In this document: in pieces, positions 9,098 to 17,607 of the stretch | Layout of the letters: every line of letters starts with the position of its first letter | Position numbering within the stretch: position 1 is the first letter of the stretch | Origin: Planctomycetota bacterium | Lineage (GTDB): Bacteria > Planctomycetota > Phycisphaerae > UBA1845 | Length of the DNA: 64,000 nucleotides | Direction: 5' to 3' | Assembly: GCA_024280855.1 (NCBI GenBank) | Contig: JAJRPG010000034.1 | Span: 1-64,000 of the forward strand | Notes under the pieces: generated by a model | What the model saw: the letters and a program-made list of their open reading frames with translations, nothing else | What the model was told of the DNA's origin: nothing | Databases searched by the model: none | Position numbers and translations under genes: made by a program

Positions 9098-9811
9098 ATG
9101 TTGCGTGCGTACGATTTATATAAAGCTTATAAGATGGGCAAGGCGTCGGTGGAAGTATTGTCCGGCGTTTCTTTGTCTGCGAAAGCTAGCGAGTTTCTGG
9201 TCATTCTAGGTTCCAGTGGGTCAGGCAAGAGCACGCTGCTACATTTGTTGGGTGCTTTAGATATTCCGGACAAAGGCGATGTCGAGTTTCAGGGGAAGAG
9301 CGTTTTTCAGCGTGCGAAAAAATCTCGTGAAAATTATCGGAACCGCGATGTGGGTTTTGTGTTTCAGTTTTATCATTTATTGCCAGAATTGACGGTGCTG
9401 GAAAACGTCATTATCCCCCGGCTCATCGGTACACCCGCCTTAAAATGGCTTTCACATCGACGAGAGGCGAAAAAAGAGGCATTGGCTATGTTGGACCGCG
9501 TAGGCCTGTCGCATCGTGTGAAACACCGCCCGAACGAGCTTTCTGGAGGTGAAAGGCAGCGTGTCGCTATCGCTCGCGCGCTAATCAATAAGCCTACGCT
9601 CTTGCTAGCGGACGAACCTACAGGTAATTTAGATGAGAAGATCGGAGCTGAGATTCTGGATTTGTTGTCAGAATTTAATTCAGCCGGTCAAACAATTATA
9701 ATGGTCACGCACGATGCACGAGTGGCTGTGCGTGCCCATCGGCAGGTTCGGTTGGTTGGCGGCAAGATTGAAAAAGTTGTGCCGGCCCAGCCTTCGCCTG
9801 CGTTGGCTTGA
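9098..9811 (+). CDS. lolD: LolD-type ABC transporter ATP-binding protein
   Basis: Cytoplasmic ATPase that drives the adjacent permease. At 237 residues it has the normal LolD/MacB-ATPase size. Visible are Walker A GSSGSGKST, the Q-loop in FVFQFYHLLPELTVLENV (typical of LolD/MacB), signature LSGGERQR, Walker B LLLADEPTGNLD and the H-loop in MVTHDARVA. The ATG at 9098 lies five bases after the permease stop; frames reaching upstream overlap the permease and are rejected. Only a weak GAGT precedes the start, so translational coupling is likely. Downstream ilvE follows after 24 bases. Confidence 0.92.
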   Translation: MLRAYDLYKAYKMGKASVEVLSGVSLSAKASEFLVILGSSGSGKSTLLHLLGALDIPDKGDVEFQGKSVFQRAKKSRENYRNRDVGFVFQFYHLLPELTVLENVIIPRLIGTPALKWLSHRREAKKEALAMLDRVGLSHRVKHRPNELSGGERQRVAIARALINKPTLLLADEPTGNLDEKIGAEILDLLSEFNSAGQTIIMVTHDARVAVRAHRQVRLVGGKIEKVVPAQPSPALA

Positions 9812-9835
9812 AATAGGTGTTTTTGAGGTGTTGCT

Positions 9836-10762
9836 ATGACCATGGCCATTTCTGATGTAGAGACTAAAGGGATGCAAGATAATCCATTTTCGCCACGAGC
9901 GGATATGAAAATTTGGTTGGGCGGGAAATTGGTATCGTCAGCTGAGGCGACGATTAGCGTTTTCGATCATGCTATCCTATATGGCGACGGCGTGTTTGAA
10001 GGCATTCGCATATACAACGGCAAGATTTTCAAAGAAGCGGAACACATCAAGCGTATTTATGAGTCGGCTAAGTCGATTCGTCTTGAGATTCCTATGTCGC
10101 CTGAAGAAGTGTCCAAAGCCATGCGCGAAGCGATGCAGGCTAACGATATCACTAAGGATGGATATATTCGTCTTGTGGTAACGCGCGGCGTTGGGTCGTT
10201 GGGTATTTCCGTTAAGCATACCGCTTGTCCGACGGTGTTTATTATAGCCGACAAGATTGCGCTTTATCCACCAGAAGTATACGAGCGTGGCCTGCGCTGC
10301 ATTATCTCCAGCATTACGCGAAATGCGCCGAATAGCACCAGTCCTCGTGTGAAGTCGCTCAACTATCTCAATAACATCATGGCTAAGTTGCAGGCCAATG
10401 ATTGCGGCGCGGATGAAGCGATTATGCTAACCGCTCAGGGGCATGTATCTGAATGTACGGGCGACAACATTTTCATTATACGCGAAGGAAAAGTGTTCAC
10501 CCCGCCAACTTCGGAAGGCATTCTTGAAGGTGTGACGCGCAATTTGGTGATGGAGTTAGCCCGTAAGCGTGGGCTGGAAGTGTTTGAAAAATCGCTCATT
10601 CGCCATGATTTGTTCGTCGCAGAAGAATGTTTCGCCACGGGGACCGCAGCTGAGGTTATTCCGATTGTGGAAATAGAGCATCGCCCCGTCGGCGATGGCC
10701 TGCCCGGTACCATCACCAAGCAGCTTATTAAAGACTTTATCGAATACCGCAACGCCCAGTAG
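9836..10762 (+). CDS. ilvE: Branched-chain amino acid aminotransferase
   Basis: PLP-dependent fold-type IV transaminase for Leu/Ile/Val. After a ~20-residue leader the protein follows IlvE closely: KIWLGGKLVSSAEATISVFD, then HAILYGDGVFEGIRIYNG, the PLP lysine K173 in SPRVKSLNYLNN, EAIMLTAQGHVSECTGDNIF and the phosphate-binding TGTAAEV. Length 308 is typical. The D-amino acid aminotransferase and aminodeoxychorismate lyase relatives share this fold, but GDGVFEGIRIYNG and the overall length favour IlvE. Probably the last gene of the lysS-lol-ilvE run. Confidence 0.93.
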   Translation: MTMAISDVETKGMQDNPFSPRADMKIWLGGKLVSSAEATISVFDHAILYGDGVFEGIRIYNGKIFKEAEHIKRIYESAKSIRLEIPMSPEEVSKAMREAMQANDITKDGYIRLVVTRGVGSLGISVKHTACPTVFIIADKIALYPPEVYERGLRCIISSITRNAPNSTSPRVKSLNYLNNIMAKLQANDCGADEAIMLTAQGHVSECTGDNIFIIREGKVFTPPTSEGILEGVTRNLVMELARKRGLEVFEKSLIRHDLFVAEECFATGTAAEVIPIVEIEHRPVGDGLPGTITKQLIKDFIEYRNAQ

Positions 10763-10901
10763 GTACATCGCGGGCATCAAGCGATAGATCAATTTCTGCG
10801 AGCTGGCAGTTGTCTTGCGCTGTCATCTTTGAGAAAGGCCAATTAACCCAACTCCTCCGCCAAATTCGTCGATAAATCAGCGTTATTAGGAGCTGATTGC
10901 G

Positions 10902-11036
10902 ATGAGTGCGGGATTATTCATATTTTGGTTAGCTGTTAGCTCGATTGGGGCCTTTGTGTTTCTCAGTTTCGTCGTGGATAATATTGCTGTGATGACGAAC
11001 TCAATAGCGCTGGAGCGTAAGAAGCTGGGCGTGTAG
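10902..11036 (+). CDS. Small single-pass membrane protein, 44 aa
   Basis: A 44-residue frame with one strongly hydrophobic helix (LFIFWLAVSSIGAFVFLSFV, residues 5-24) and a short basic end (LERKKLGV). AGGAG at 10888-10892 is spaced 9 bases from the ATG, supporting translation. It ends in two consecutive TAG codons. Function unknown. It could be a chance frame in an otherwise gene-free gap, but the Shine-Dalgarno and clean TM segment argue for a real small protein. Confidence 0.5.
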   Translation: MSAGLFIFWLAVSSIGAFVFLSFVVDNIAVMTNSIALERKKLGV

Positions 11037-11294
11037 TAGGGCCTGATAGAACGGGGCGGCGGGAAGTGGTGTATTACCAATTCACTGCTTAAAATCAAGT
11101 ACTACTGTGACCGGGAAGCCGATATTATAGCTGAAATTGTTGACTCGGCGTGGCTAGGGCATAGGATTTGTATAGCTGGGCGCTGCGGTTTTGTGACGGT
11201 CAAAGCCGATGAGGTAAGGTAGCGAGGTGTTTTCGCTATGGCCTGGATGGGCGTGGTTTGCCGGCATCATACGGCTAGATGTGAGGGATAGAGG

Positions 11295-12293
11295 ATGTCA
11301 TTACCTCCAGAAAGATTTTCACAGCTTCGATGGCTGCACAATGCGGTTTGTGTTGTGGCTTTGATCGGCGCAGCCTGCGCGATTTTCGCGGGTATTATTG
11401 GTATTGACGCCACTTCTTCGACTTGGCTCTTTGTGGCTGGCGGGGCCATGCTCTTGGTGGTGCTGACCTTAGCGACGCTTATGCCACTGCTCCTCAAGAT
11501 TGAGGCTACGCTGACGCGCAACTTGCATCAGCTTCATTCGCTTGAAGAAAGCTATAATAAGCAGACTACTTTCCTTAATGCCATAGCAGATAACACACGT
11601 ATTTCAGACGCGGCTAAGGGGTTGGCGCAAAGAGACCAGGAGATAGATGGTCTGCGAGCGGCTATTCGAGGTGAAATTCAGTCGCGCAGATGGGAATCTG
11701 CGCTTAATTTAGTTAGTGAGATGGAGCAGCGATTTGGTTTTCGTGACGAAGCCGAGGCACTGCGTGAAGAATTAGACGAAGCCCGGTCGGCAGCGGTTGT
11801 GATGAAGCTGGACCGGATTGTCGAGCATATTGAAAAACTGTTAACTGACCACGATTGGGACCAGGCTTCCGCAGAAATTGATCGTATGGGGGCAGCACTA
11901 CCGGGGAATCCTAAAACTCAGACGTTGCGTGATAGAATGATTTCTTTGAAAGATAAACATAAAACTGTACTTCGGCAGGAATGGGATGAAGCCGTGCGGC
12001 GTAGCGATACGGACCACGCCATCGAAGTACTGCGTGAGCTGGATTCGTACTTGTCCACAAGCGAAGTTCAGGAACTGCAAGCCTCTGCCCGTGATGTTTT
12101 CAAGGAAAAATTGCTACAGCTTGGTGTTCAGTTCCGATTTGCGGTGACAGAAAAACGTTGGCAGGATGCGTTGAACATCGGGCTGAATCTCGTCAGCGAG
12201 TTTCCCAACGCTCGCATGGCTAATGAGGTTCGTGAAGCGCTCGATACGCTCCGAGAACGTGCCCAGCAGCAGTCAGACCATCAGCCTGCTTAG
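11295..12293 (+). CDS. Membrane-anchored helical-repeat/coiled-coil protein
   Basis: A 332-residue protein with two N-terminal TM helices (about 13-36 and 43-66). They are followed by an entirely helical, charged region with coiled-coil stretches (EEALREELDEAR, KLDRIVEHIEKLL) and TPR-like helix pairs of the type W-x-x-A-L-N (RRWESALNLV, DWDQASAEI, RWQDALNIGLNLV). The repeats would lie in the cytoplasm and serve as a binding platform. It is not assigned to a named family. It stands alone after a gap from the small membrane protein and is followed by a hairpin-rich gap. Confidence 0.78.
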   Translation: MSLPPERFSQLRWLHNAVCVVALIGAACAIFAGIIGIDATSSTWLFVAGGAMLLVVLTLATLMPLLLKIEATLTRNLHQLHSLEESYNKQTTFLNAIADNTRISDAAKGLAQRDQEIDGLRAAIRGEIQSRRWESALNLVSEMEQRFGFRDEAEALREELDEARSAAVVMKLDRIVEHIEKLLTDHDWDQASAEIDRMGAALPGNPKTQTLRDRMISLKDKHKTVLRQEWDEAVRRSDTDHAIEVLRELDSYLSTSEVQELQASARDVFKEKLLQLGVQFRFAVTEKRWQDALNIGLNLVSEFPNARMANEVREALDTLRERAQQQSDHQPA

Positions 12294-12671
12294 CGGTTCG
12301 CTCCGTATAGTCATCCTCCATTTATTCCTTAATTAGACTTTGCGCCGGTTTAATCAACCGGAGTTATCAAATTATCTGCAAAGCACGGGTAAACAGTAGC
12401 TTACCCATGCCACCCAGCCTTAATTACGCTTCTTGCGTCAAGGTGTATTTCTCTAGTAATAAGCGATTAGTTATCGGACTTTTAGGTGTATGTAGCCACC
12501 ATTGTGTGAGTCCGTGAGGTAACGATGCGGAATGTTTAATTAAGAAGCTTAGTTATCGCGTAAGGTCATTCAGATATGGTGTTTAGGTTCCGATAGTCCT
12601 GTTGATTCTGGCGTTTTCCTGGGTTAGGTGAAGCAGCCATTATTGTGGTGTTCTTCTATCGTGTGAATGTC
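12294..12671 (+). promoter_or_regulatory. Hairpin-rich leader upstream of the diguanylate cyclase
   Basis: A 378-base gap without a credible gene. Within 12338-12443 there are consecutive stems: CTTTGC (12338-12343) with GCAAAG (12378-12383) enclosing CCGGTT/AACCGG (12345-12361); GGGTAA (12387-12392) with TTACCC (12401-12406); and CCTT..ACGC-loop-GCGT..AAGG (12418-12443). The density of stems suggests a structured RNA leader or cis-regulatory element. It does not match the c-di-GMP-I riboswitch motifs I can recall, so no class is assigned. Confidence 0.35.
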
Positions 12672-14084
12672 ATGTCTGAGCAGCAACATACAACTGATGC
12701 TTTATCTGGCGAGGTATCCTGGCTACGTCGTCTAGGTGATGTGCTGGTTAGTTTTCAAGTGAAATCAACCACGCTTGTGGTGTTTTTGTGTATTGCGGTG
12801 GCTGGGGCTTCGTCGTCATTTTTGGTTCGTTCCAGCATGTCGGCGCTGGGGCAGCAGCAGGATGAGGCGCTGGTTGGTTTGTCGTCGCTCATGGCTGATG
12901 CTGCTTCGCCGATGATGGCGTCTTCTGTTGATAGGCAGGCGTTGGCGGAATTGGCTAAGCGAACGGCAGATGGTGCGCCGCTGGTTTATGTGGTCATCCA
13001 CGATACTGAAGGTCATGTGATAGCGTCTGCTTATCAAGGCGCGGCTGTTGAACTTCGTGAAGAGATAGAATCGCGAGAGCTTGATAAAACGGTGTTGGGA
13101 ACGCCGTCTTCCTGGCGCAAGAAAAGTGAGCGACTTTCATTTCGTGAAATTGTATATCCAATCAACACGAGCCATGGAGGCATTCAATCGGACGATTCCA
13201 CGAATTTGTTGACCGGGTATATCCGGGCTGCGATGGCTCCGAACACTTATCGAAAAACACTGGCTAGTAGTATCGATATGCTGATTGGTGTCGGTATTAT
13301 TGCTTTAGTATTTTCGATTCCGCTGGGCTTTTTATTGGTTCGCAGGATCGCATCTCCTTTGCATGAGTTGGGGACGACGATGTTGCAGTTTTCTCAAGGT
13401 GATCTTCAAGTGCGTAGCCCCGAAGGTCGTCGGGATGAAATTGGGCAACTTGCGCGGGCTTTTAATCGCATGGCAGACCAGCATCAACAGGCGCATGAAG
13501 GCGTGCTTCGTTTGAATGCCGAGTTGGAGCAGCGGGTACTACAGCGGACCGAGCAGTTGCGTGATTTATCTACGCGTGACCCACTAACGGGTTTGTATAA
13601 CCGCCGCCATTTGGGAGAAGCGCTACGGCAGGCATTCGTGGAAGCGCAGCGATATGAGCGTAATCTGGCGTGTGTCATGATTGATCTGGATGATTTTAAG
13701 AATGTCAACGATCTTCAGGGGCATCGTGTTGGCGATCAGGTATTGGTGCTTGCTGCGGAGACTATTAAGAGTCAGTTACGATCGTCAGATATACCGGCTC
13801 GGCCTGGTGGTGACGAGTTTGTGATATTGTTGCCGCAGACATCTGCCTATCGGGCGGCGACGATCGCTCGTCGAATTATTAGCGCGTTTTGTGAAAGTGT
13901 TAAGGCTGAGATTCCCGAAGTATCTGTGGGGATGAGCGCGGGCATTTCTGATGTTGAGACGCTCAAGCCTGCTGTGCCTGAGATATTGGTTGATGAGGCT
14001 GACCGAGCGCTGTACCAGGCTAAGGCGAATGGTAAACAGCGTGTTTGTACCCCTGACCACTTGCCTGACCCCCTTTCGACATGA
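12672..14084 (+). CDS. Membrane diguanylate cyclase (sensor-HAMP-GGDEF)
   Basis: Makes c-di-GMP from two GTP. From the ATG at 12672: TM1 around residues 29-51, a periplasmic sensor of ~150 residues, TM2 near 204-226 (GVGIIALVFSIPLGFLLV), a HAMP domain (RRIASPLHELGTTMLQ and DEIGQLARAFNRM), a short coiled coil, and a GGDEF domain opening with TRDPLTGLYNRRHL. The active site is intact (GGDEF), and RSSD sits five residues upstream, matching the RxxD inhibitory I-site, so product inhibition is expected. No EAL domain. An in-frame GTG at 12645 is the longest start, but ATG 12672 is preferred. The hairpin-rich leader upstream may regulate it. Confidence 0.93.
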   Translation: MSEQQHTTDALSGEVSWLRRLGDVLVSFQVKSTTLVVFLCIAVAGASSSFLVRSSMSALGQQQDEALVGLSSLMADAASPMMASSVDRQALAELAKRTADGAPLVYVVIHDTEGHVIASAYQGAAVELREEIESRELDKTVLGTPSSWRKKSERLSFREIVYPINTSHGGIQSDDSTNLLTGYIRAAMAPNTYRKTLASSIDMLIGVGIIALVFSIPLGFLLVRRIASPLHELGTTMLQFSQGDLQVRSPEGRRDEIGQLARAFNRMADQHQQAHEGVLRLNAELEQRVLQRTEQLRDLSTRDPLTGLYNRRHLGEALRQAFVEAQRYERNLACVMIDLDDFKNVNDLQGHRVGDQVLVLAAETIKSQLRSSDIPARPGGDEFVILLPQTSAYRAATIARRIISAFCESVKAEIPEVSVGMSAGISDVETLKPAVPEILVDEADRALYQAKANGKQRVCTPDHLPDPLST

Positions 14085-14226
14085 TGATATTTTGACGCGG
14101 AATGTCATTTTCGCGTGGATAAATATCGATTTCCCCCGAATTATATTATGGACGCGGTTTTGTAATCGCCGTAGGCCCGATCAACGGGTACAGTTTAGGT
14201 AGTGGCGGTGTTGCTTGAATGCGGCC

Positions 14227-14661
14227 ATGGCTTTTTTGTTAGGAGTGATGTTCATGCTAGTCGCTGCGGGACAATTTATTGGTGGCAAGATGGTGACGGC
14301 GATATTCGTGGTGGCTGGTGCTGGTGCGGTGATTTGGTTTTGGAAGCATCCAGAGCATTTAGAGACGATATGGCTGACCGTCAAGTATGTGCTGGCGTGG
14401 ATGGGGTGCGTGCTTGCGCTTCCGTGGGCTACATTTTTCGTGACTCGATGGGCGATAGCGAGGGATTCTAATGCGGTAGCGGGGGCGATGCTCGCGGGTT
14501 ATTCGATCATAGATTTTATCGTGGCTTGGTGGTTGATTGGGTCATTGGCTGGGATTGGTTCGTTGTCGTGGGCGGTGCTGCTTCTTGGTATACTTTCGGC
14601 TGCGGTTTATAATTTGAAGGTTTGTGAACATATTGCTGAGCGGGCTGAGAATGGGTTGTAG
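14227..14661 (+). CDS. Multi-pass membrane protein, first gene of the ESCRT-like cluster
   Basis: About 144 residues with four hydrophobic segments: MAFLLGVMFMLVAAGQFI, TAIFVVAGAGAVIWFW, a helix around VLAWMGCVLALPWATFF, and the C-terminal pair around SIIDFIVAWWLIG and WAVLLLGILSAAVYNL. No family recognised. A TTG at 14215 is an alternative start; the ATG at 14227 is preferred. It is separated from the kinase by ~90 bases that hold two REP-like repeats, so co-transcription with the downstream cluster is likely but not certain. Confidence 0.65.
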   Translation: MAFLLGVMFMLVAAGQFIGGKMVTAIFVVAGAGAVIWFWKHPEHLETIWLTVKYVLAWMGCVLALPWATFFVTRWAIARDSNAVAGAMLAGYSIIDFIVAWWLIGSLAGIGSLSWAVLLLGILSAAVYNLKVCEHIAERAENGL

Positions 14662-14665
14662 TATG

Positions 14666-14727
14666 CCCGCAGGCTTGCGCCAGCGGCTCTGATTTGTGGT
14701 TTGTCCGCAGCTTGCGCTTGCGGCTCT
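14666..14727. repeat. Two tandem REP-like GC-rich palindromic units
   Basis: Units at 14666-14690 and 14705-14727 both begin with CCGCAG and end in GCGGCTCT, with the internal GCTTGCGC shared. They belong to the family that recurs at 21965, 23884, 33471-33564, 59378 and 59438. Confidence 0.6.
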
Positions 14728-14754
14728 GGTTGACCGATCATATGAGGCTTTTTG

Positions 14755-15813
14755 ATGTCTATGTTGAATAAAGGTGACCGTATACAAAACTATCTGCTGG
14801 AGGAGTGCTTAGGCGTTGGCAGCTTCGGGGAAGTTTGGCGTGGCCGACATCATATGTTTGGTGATTTGGTTGCGATCAAGGTGCCGACTGACCCGCAGTA
14901 TGTGCGTAATTTGCAGCGTGAAGGTGTGGCGGTTCATGGCTTGAAACACGCCAACATCGTGCGGGCGATTGATCTTGATCCGTATGGTGATCCGCCATAT
15001 TTCATTATGGAATATATTGATGGCCCGTCGCTAAGGCAGGTGATTGACCATTATCAAAAGAACATTCCTATATCAACAGTCATGGTGATTATGCAGGGGG
15101 TGTTGCAGGGATTGACGGCTGCTCATGGCGACGGGTTGGTTCATCGAGACGTTAAGCCGGCGAATATATTGTTGAATGTCGCGCTGGCGTCACTGGCTGA
15201 GGTTAGCGTTTCTTCGGTGAAGGTGACGGACTTTGGACTGGGGCAGGCTGTGGGGATGACGACGCAGTCCATTATGCAGAGTGGTAGTTTGCAAGGTAGC
15301 GAAGGGCGTAGTGTAGCTGGGACGTTGGCTTATATGTCTCCAGAGCAAAAGGAAGGTCGTGCGGTTGATGCGCGTAGTGATCTTTATAGCTGTGGTATTG
15401 TGCTGTTTGAATTGCTGACTGGCGAGCGACCTGTAGGTGGTGAAAAGCCAAGTGAGCTTAGGCCTGAGGTGCCGGCGCATTTGGATGGTGTTTTTGAAAA
15501 ATGTTATACTCGGCGTGATGCACGATTTGCGAGTGCGACGGAAATGTTGGCTGCGATGACGGAGCGGCCAGTATTGGATGAGGTTGTGCCTCGCTTGACA
15601 CCGCCACCTGTGCCCGCGCATGTGCATTCTAGTGCGAAGCTTAAATGTGGGCAGTGTCAGCGTGTTATCAAGGCGGACGATCAGTTTTGCATTCATTGCG
15701 GGCAGCAAATAGCAGCGGCGGTGCCGAAGTGTCATGCTTGTCAAAGCCTGGTGCGGGCGAACGATCGGTTTTGTATTCATTGCGGCGTAGATTTAAGTGT
15801 GTTGGTGGAGTGA
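14755..15813 (+). CDS. Ser/Thr protein kinase with two C-terminal zinc ribbons
   Basis: A PknB-type cytoplasmic kinase. The glycine loop is LGVGSFGEV (19-27), the ATP-anchoring lysine is K42 in VAIK, the catalytic loop is HRDVKPAN (D132), the metal site is DFG (159-161), and GTLAYMSPEQ marks the P+1 loop. The kinase domain ends near residue 270. Two zinc ribbons follow a proline linker: CGQC...CIHCG and CHAC...CIHCG. No TM segment, so it is soluble. The ATG at 14755 has GAGG seven bases upstream. The downstream gene, 15 bases away, also ends in a zinc ribbon. Placement at the head of the ESCRT-like genes suggests that it may control their assembly; this is inference. Confidence 0.93.
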   Translation: MSMLNKGDRIQNYLLEECLGVGSFGEVWRGRHHMFGDLVAIKVPTDPQYVRNLQREGVAVHGLKHANIVRAIDLDPYGDPPYFIMEYIDGPSLRQVIDHYQKNIPISTVMVIMQGVLQGLTAAHGDGLVHRDVKPANILLNVALASLAEVSVSSVKVTDFGLGQAVGMTTQSIMQSGSLQGSEGRSVAGTLAYMSPEQKEGRAVDARSDLYSCGIVLFELLTGERPVGGEKPSELRPEVPAHLDGVFEKCYTRRDARFASATEMLAAMTERPVLDEVVPRLTPPPVPAHVHSSAKLKCGQCQRVIKADDQFCIHCGQQIAAAVPKCHACQSLVRANDRFCIHCGVDLSVLVE

Positions 15814-15828
15814 TAGAGGATTGATGCC

Positions 15829-16086
15829 ATGCCCGGCGAGCCGTTTATTTTTATAGCTGTACTACTGCTTGGGCTAGCGGCATTCTTTTTTAGTGCGATC
15901 TATGTTGTCGTTCGCGTGGTCGGTGCGGTATTTAGCAGCCTTGGCCGATTGTTGGGAGGATCGGGGGTACGACGACCGATAGACAGAGAAGCCCCTGTCG
16001 GTATCGCTTGCCCGCGTGAAGGATGTCGAAATGTTGAATATCGTCACGCGCGTTTTTGTAGCCAATGTGGTGCGCGATTGTTGTGA
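15829..16086 (+). CDS. Small membrane protein with C-terminal zinc ribbon
   Basis: 85 residues. A TM segment at about 7-40 (FIFIAVLLLGLAAFFFSAIY) is followed by a basic linker and a four-Cys zinc ribbon (CPREGC...CSQCG). AGAGGA sits upstream of the ATG. It lies 15 bases after the kinase, which also ends in zinc ribbons, so the two probably interact or bind the same partner. No named family. Its gene position between the kinase and the first ESCRT-III-like gene suggests a membrane tether for that system. Confidence 0.75.
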   Translation: MPGEPFIFIAVLLLGLAAFFFSAIYVVVRVVGAVFSSLGRLLGGSGVRRPIDREAPVGIACPREGCRNVEYRHARFCSQCGARLL

Positions 16087-16119
16087 TAAGTTATTGATGG
16101 GAATTGGTGAAAATTTCTG

Positions 16120-17583
16120 ATGAGTGTGAACGCCGAAAAAGCGATGCATCTGGAAGCTGATTTCCTGGCGGGAGTGGAAAGTAATCTTCACGCGGCTGAG
16201 GGCGGTTTGCTGCGTGGTTCGATCTGGCAGACAGCGAGGTTGGATGATGAGGATCGGTTGCGTGCGCTGCTCGCGGAGAATCGTACTTACGACCGTGAGA
16301 GATTAAAGACTTTGCCAGCGAATCGGCGGGTGGCGCTGTATGGTTTTGAGAAGCGATTTATTTTTGGTCGTCGTCGAACGGGGGTAGCTATTGCTTCGAC
16401 GATGTCGCCGCTGTCGGCGCTGGTTGGAAAGCCTGAGGAGGCTGGACCTGCGATTGGGCTTGGTGAATTACACGATCATGTTCATAAGCTGGTTGGTGAG
16501 GCGAACATGCCTCATGTGATTGGTGTGTGTAGTACGACGGGGTTCACGCCGCAGGCTCGTGACGCGAAGTTTAGTATTCCCAAGGTTTCGGTGGTGTTGG
16601 TAGAGCCTGACGGGCAGGGCGGTTGGCGGGTACATGCTGCGGGTGATGCGGTGGACGATAGGCTGGTGAAACTTTTCGATCCGGAGAAGGAAAGCGATAA
16701 GGTGGATCGGGCACGCGAGATGATTGAGTCCTACAGTGCCGAGTTGGTGACGGGGAGCCTTTCGGCTTCAACCGTTGCCAAAGAGGTCAACTTGCCGGAA
16801 CATTTGGTGCGTAAGAGTTTTCGTCAGTTGGCTGATAGCGATGCGGAGTTGAAGATTGTCGATCGAGATGGGCAATTGCTGATGTATCGCGGTGCGGCTG
16901 GTTCTGGATCGGAGAAGAAATCGATGAATATGATCGACAAAATTAAGCAACTCTTTTCCGGTGAAGGAGACGAAGCCGAGAAGATAAATCTATTGGCTGA
17001 GCGTCGGGCGACGCTGACGCAGCGGCGCGATCGTTTCTATGAAGATATTGCCAAGCTAGAGAAAAAAGAAGCAGGGCTGCTCGAAGAAGGTAAGCAGGCG
17101 AGGTCAGCTGTGCCTCGTAGACGTATTGCGGCGCAGATGGCGCAGCTTCGTAAAGACATCGCCCGGCAAAATACGACCGGTGCGATGCTTAATCAGCAGA
17201 TTAATATTATCAGCACGGATATTCATAACCTGACGTTGATTCAGCAGGGTGATTTAGCTCAGCTTCCCGATACGGAGGAGCTGACGACTCATGCGGTTGA
17301 AGCGGAGGAGATGTTGGAATCGCTTCGTGCGGATAGTGAGATGGTGGGAAGTTTGGAAGCGGGCATTGAGCAGACTTTGATGAGTGATGAGGAGCAGGCT
17401 ATTCTCAAAGAGTTTGAGAGTCATGATGCGGGGGCTGAGACGGTGGAGACTCCGCCTTCAGTGGTCTCGCCGCCAGAAAAATCACCGCGCGTGGCTAATG
17501 ACTCTTTGCCGACATCGGCACGCCCTGAGACTGACGAGCCTGAGTCACCTGATTCGCGTAAAGCTGATCCTGAACCTTCGTAA
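16120..17583 (+). CDS. Winged-helix plus ESCRT-III-like coiled-coil fusion protein
   Basis: 487 residues in three parts. Residues ~1-190 form a globular alpha/beta domain I do not recognise (LYGFEKRFIFGRRRTGV, then KVSVVLVEPDGQGGWRVH). Residues ~196-262 look like a winged helix (SLSASTVAKEVNLPEHLVRK, then the wing KIVDRDGQLLMYRG). Residues ~270-435 form a long basic helical hairpin (ERRATLTQRRDRFYEDIAKL; VPRRRIAAQMAQLRKDIARQ), a break, then acidic helices ending in EEQAILKEFE: the ESCRT-III/Snf7 layout. The last ~50 residues are Pro/Ser/Glu-rich and disordered. A winged helix ahead of an ESCRT-III core is the arrangement of eukaryotic CHMP7. Two further ESCRT-III-like genes and a MIT-AAA gene follow. 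The fold assignment rests on pattern, not on a profile search. Confidence 0.75.
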   Translation: MSVNAEKAMHLEADFLAGVESNLHAAEGGLLRGSIWQTARLDDEDRLRALLAENRTYDRERLKTLPANRRVALYGFEKRFIFGRRRTGVAIASTMSPLSALVGKPEEAGPAIGLGELHDHVHKLVGEANMPHVIGVCSTTGFTPQARDAKFSIPKVSVVLVEPDGQGGWRVHAAGDAVDDRLVKLFDPEKESDKVDRAREMIESYSAELVTGSLSASTVAKEVNLPEHLVRKSFRQLADSDAELKIVDRDGQLLMYRGAAGSGSEKKSMNMIDKIKQLFSGEGDEAEKINLLAERRATLTQRRDRFYEDIAKLEKKEAGLLEEGKQARSAVPRRRIAAQMAQLRKDIARQNTTGAMLNQQINIISTDIHNLTLIQQGDLAQLPDTEELTTHAVEAEEMLESLRADSEMVGSLEAGIEQTLMSDEEQAILKEFESHDAGAETVETPPSVVSPPEKSPRVANDSLPTSARPETDEPESPDSRKADPEPS

Positions 17584-17607
17584 TTTGTTTGCAGTTGAAG
17601 GGCTATT

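Noticed and set aside
11037-11221. A 60-codon open stretch continuing in frame after the two TAG codons of the 44-aa membrane protein, up to a TAG near 11221
   Set aside because: No ATG, GTG or TTG start with a ribosome-binding site at its head, and no recognisable motif; readthrough of two stops is unlikely.
12338-12443. Known c-di-GMP-I riboswitch upstream of the GGDEF gene
   Set aside because: GCAAAGC is shared with that class, but the conserved receptor and tetraloop segments could not be found; kept only as an unassigned structured leader.
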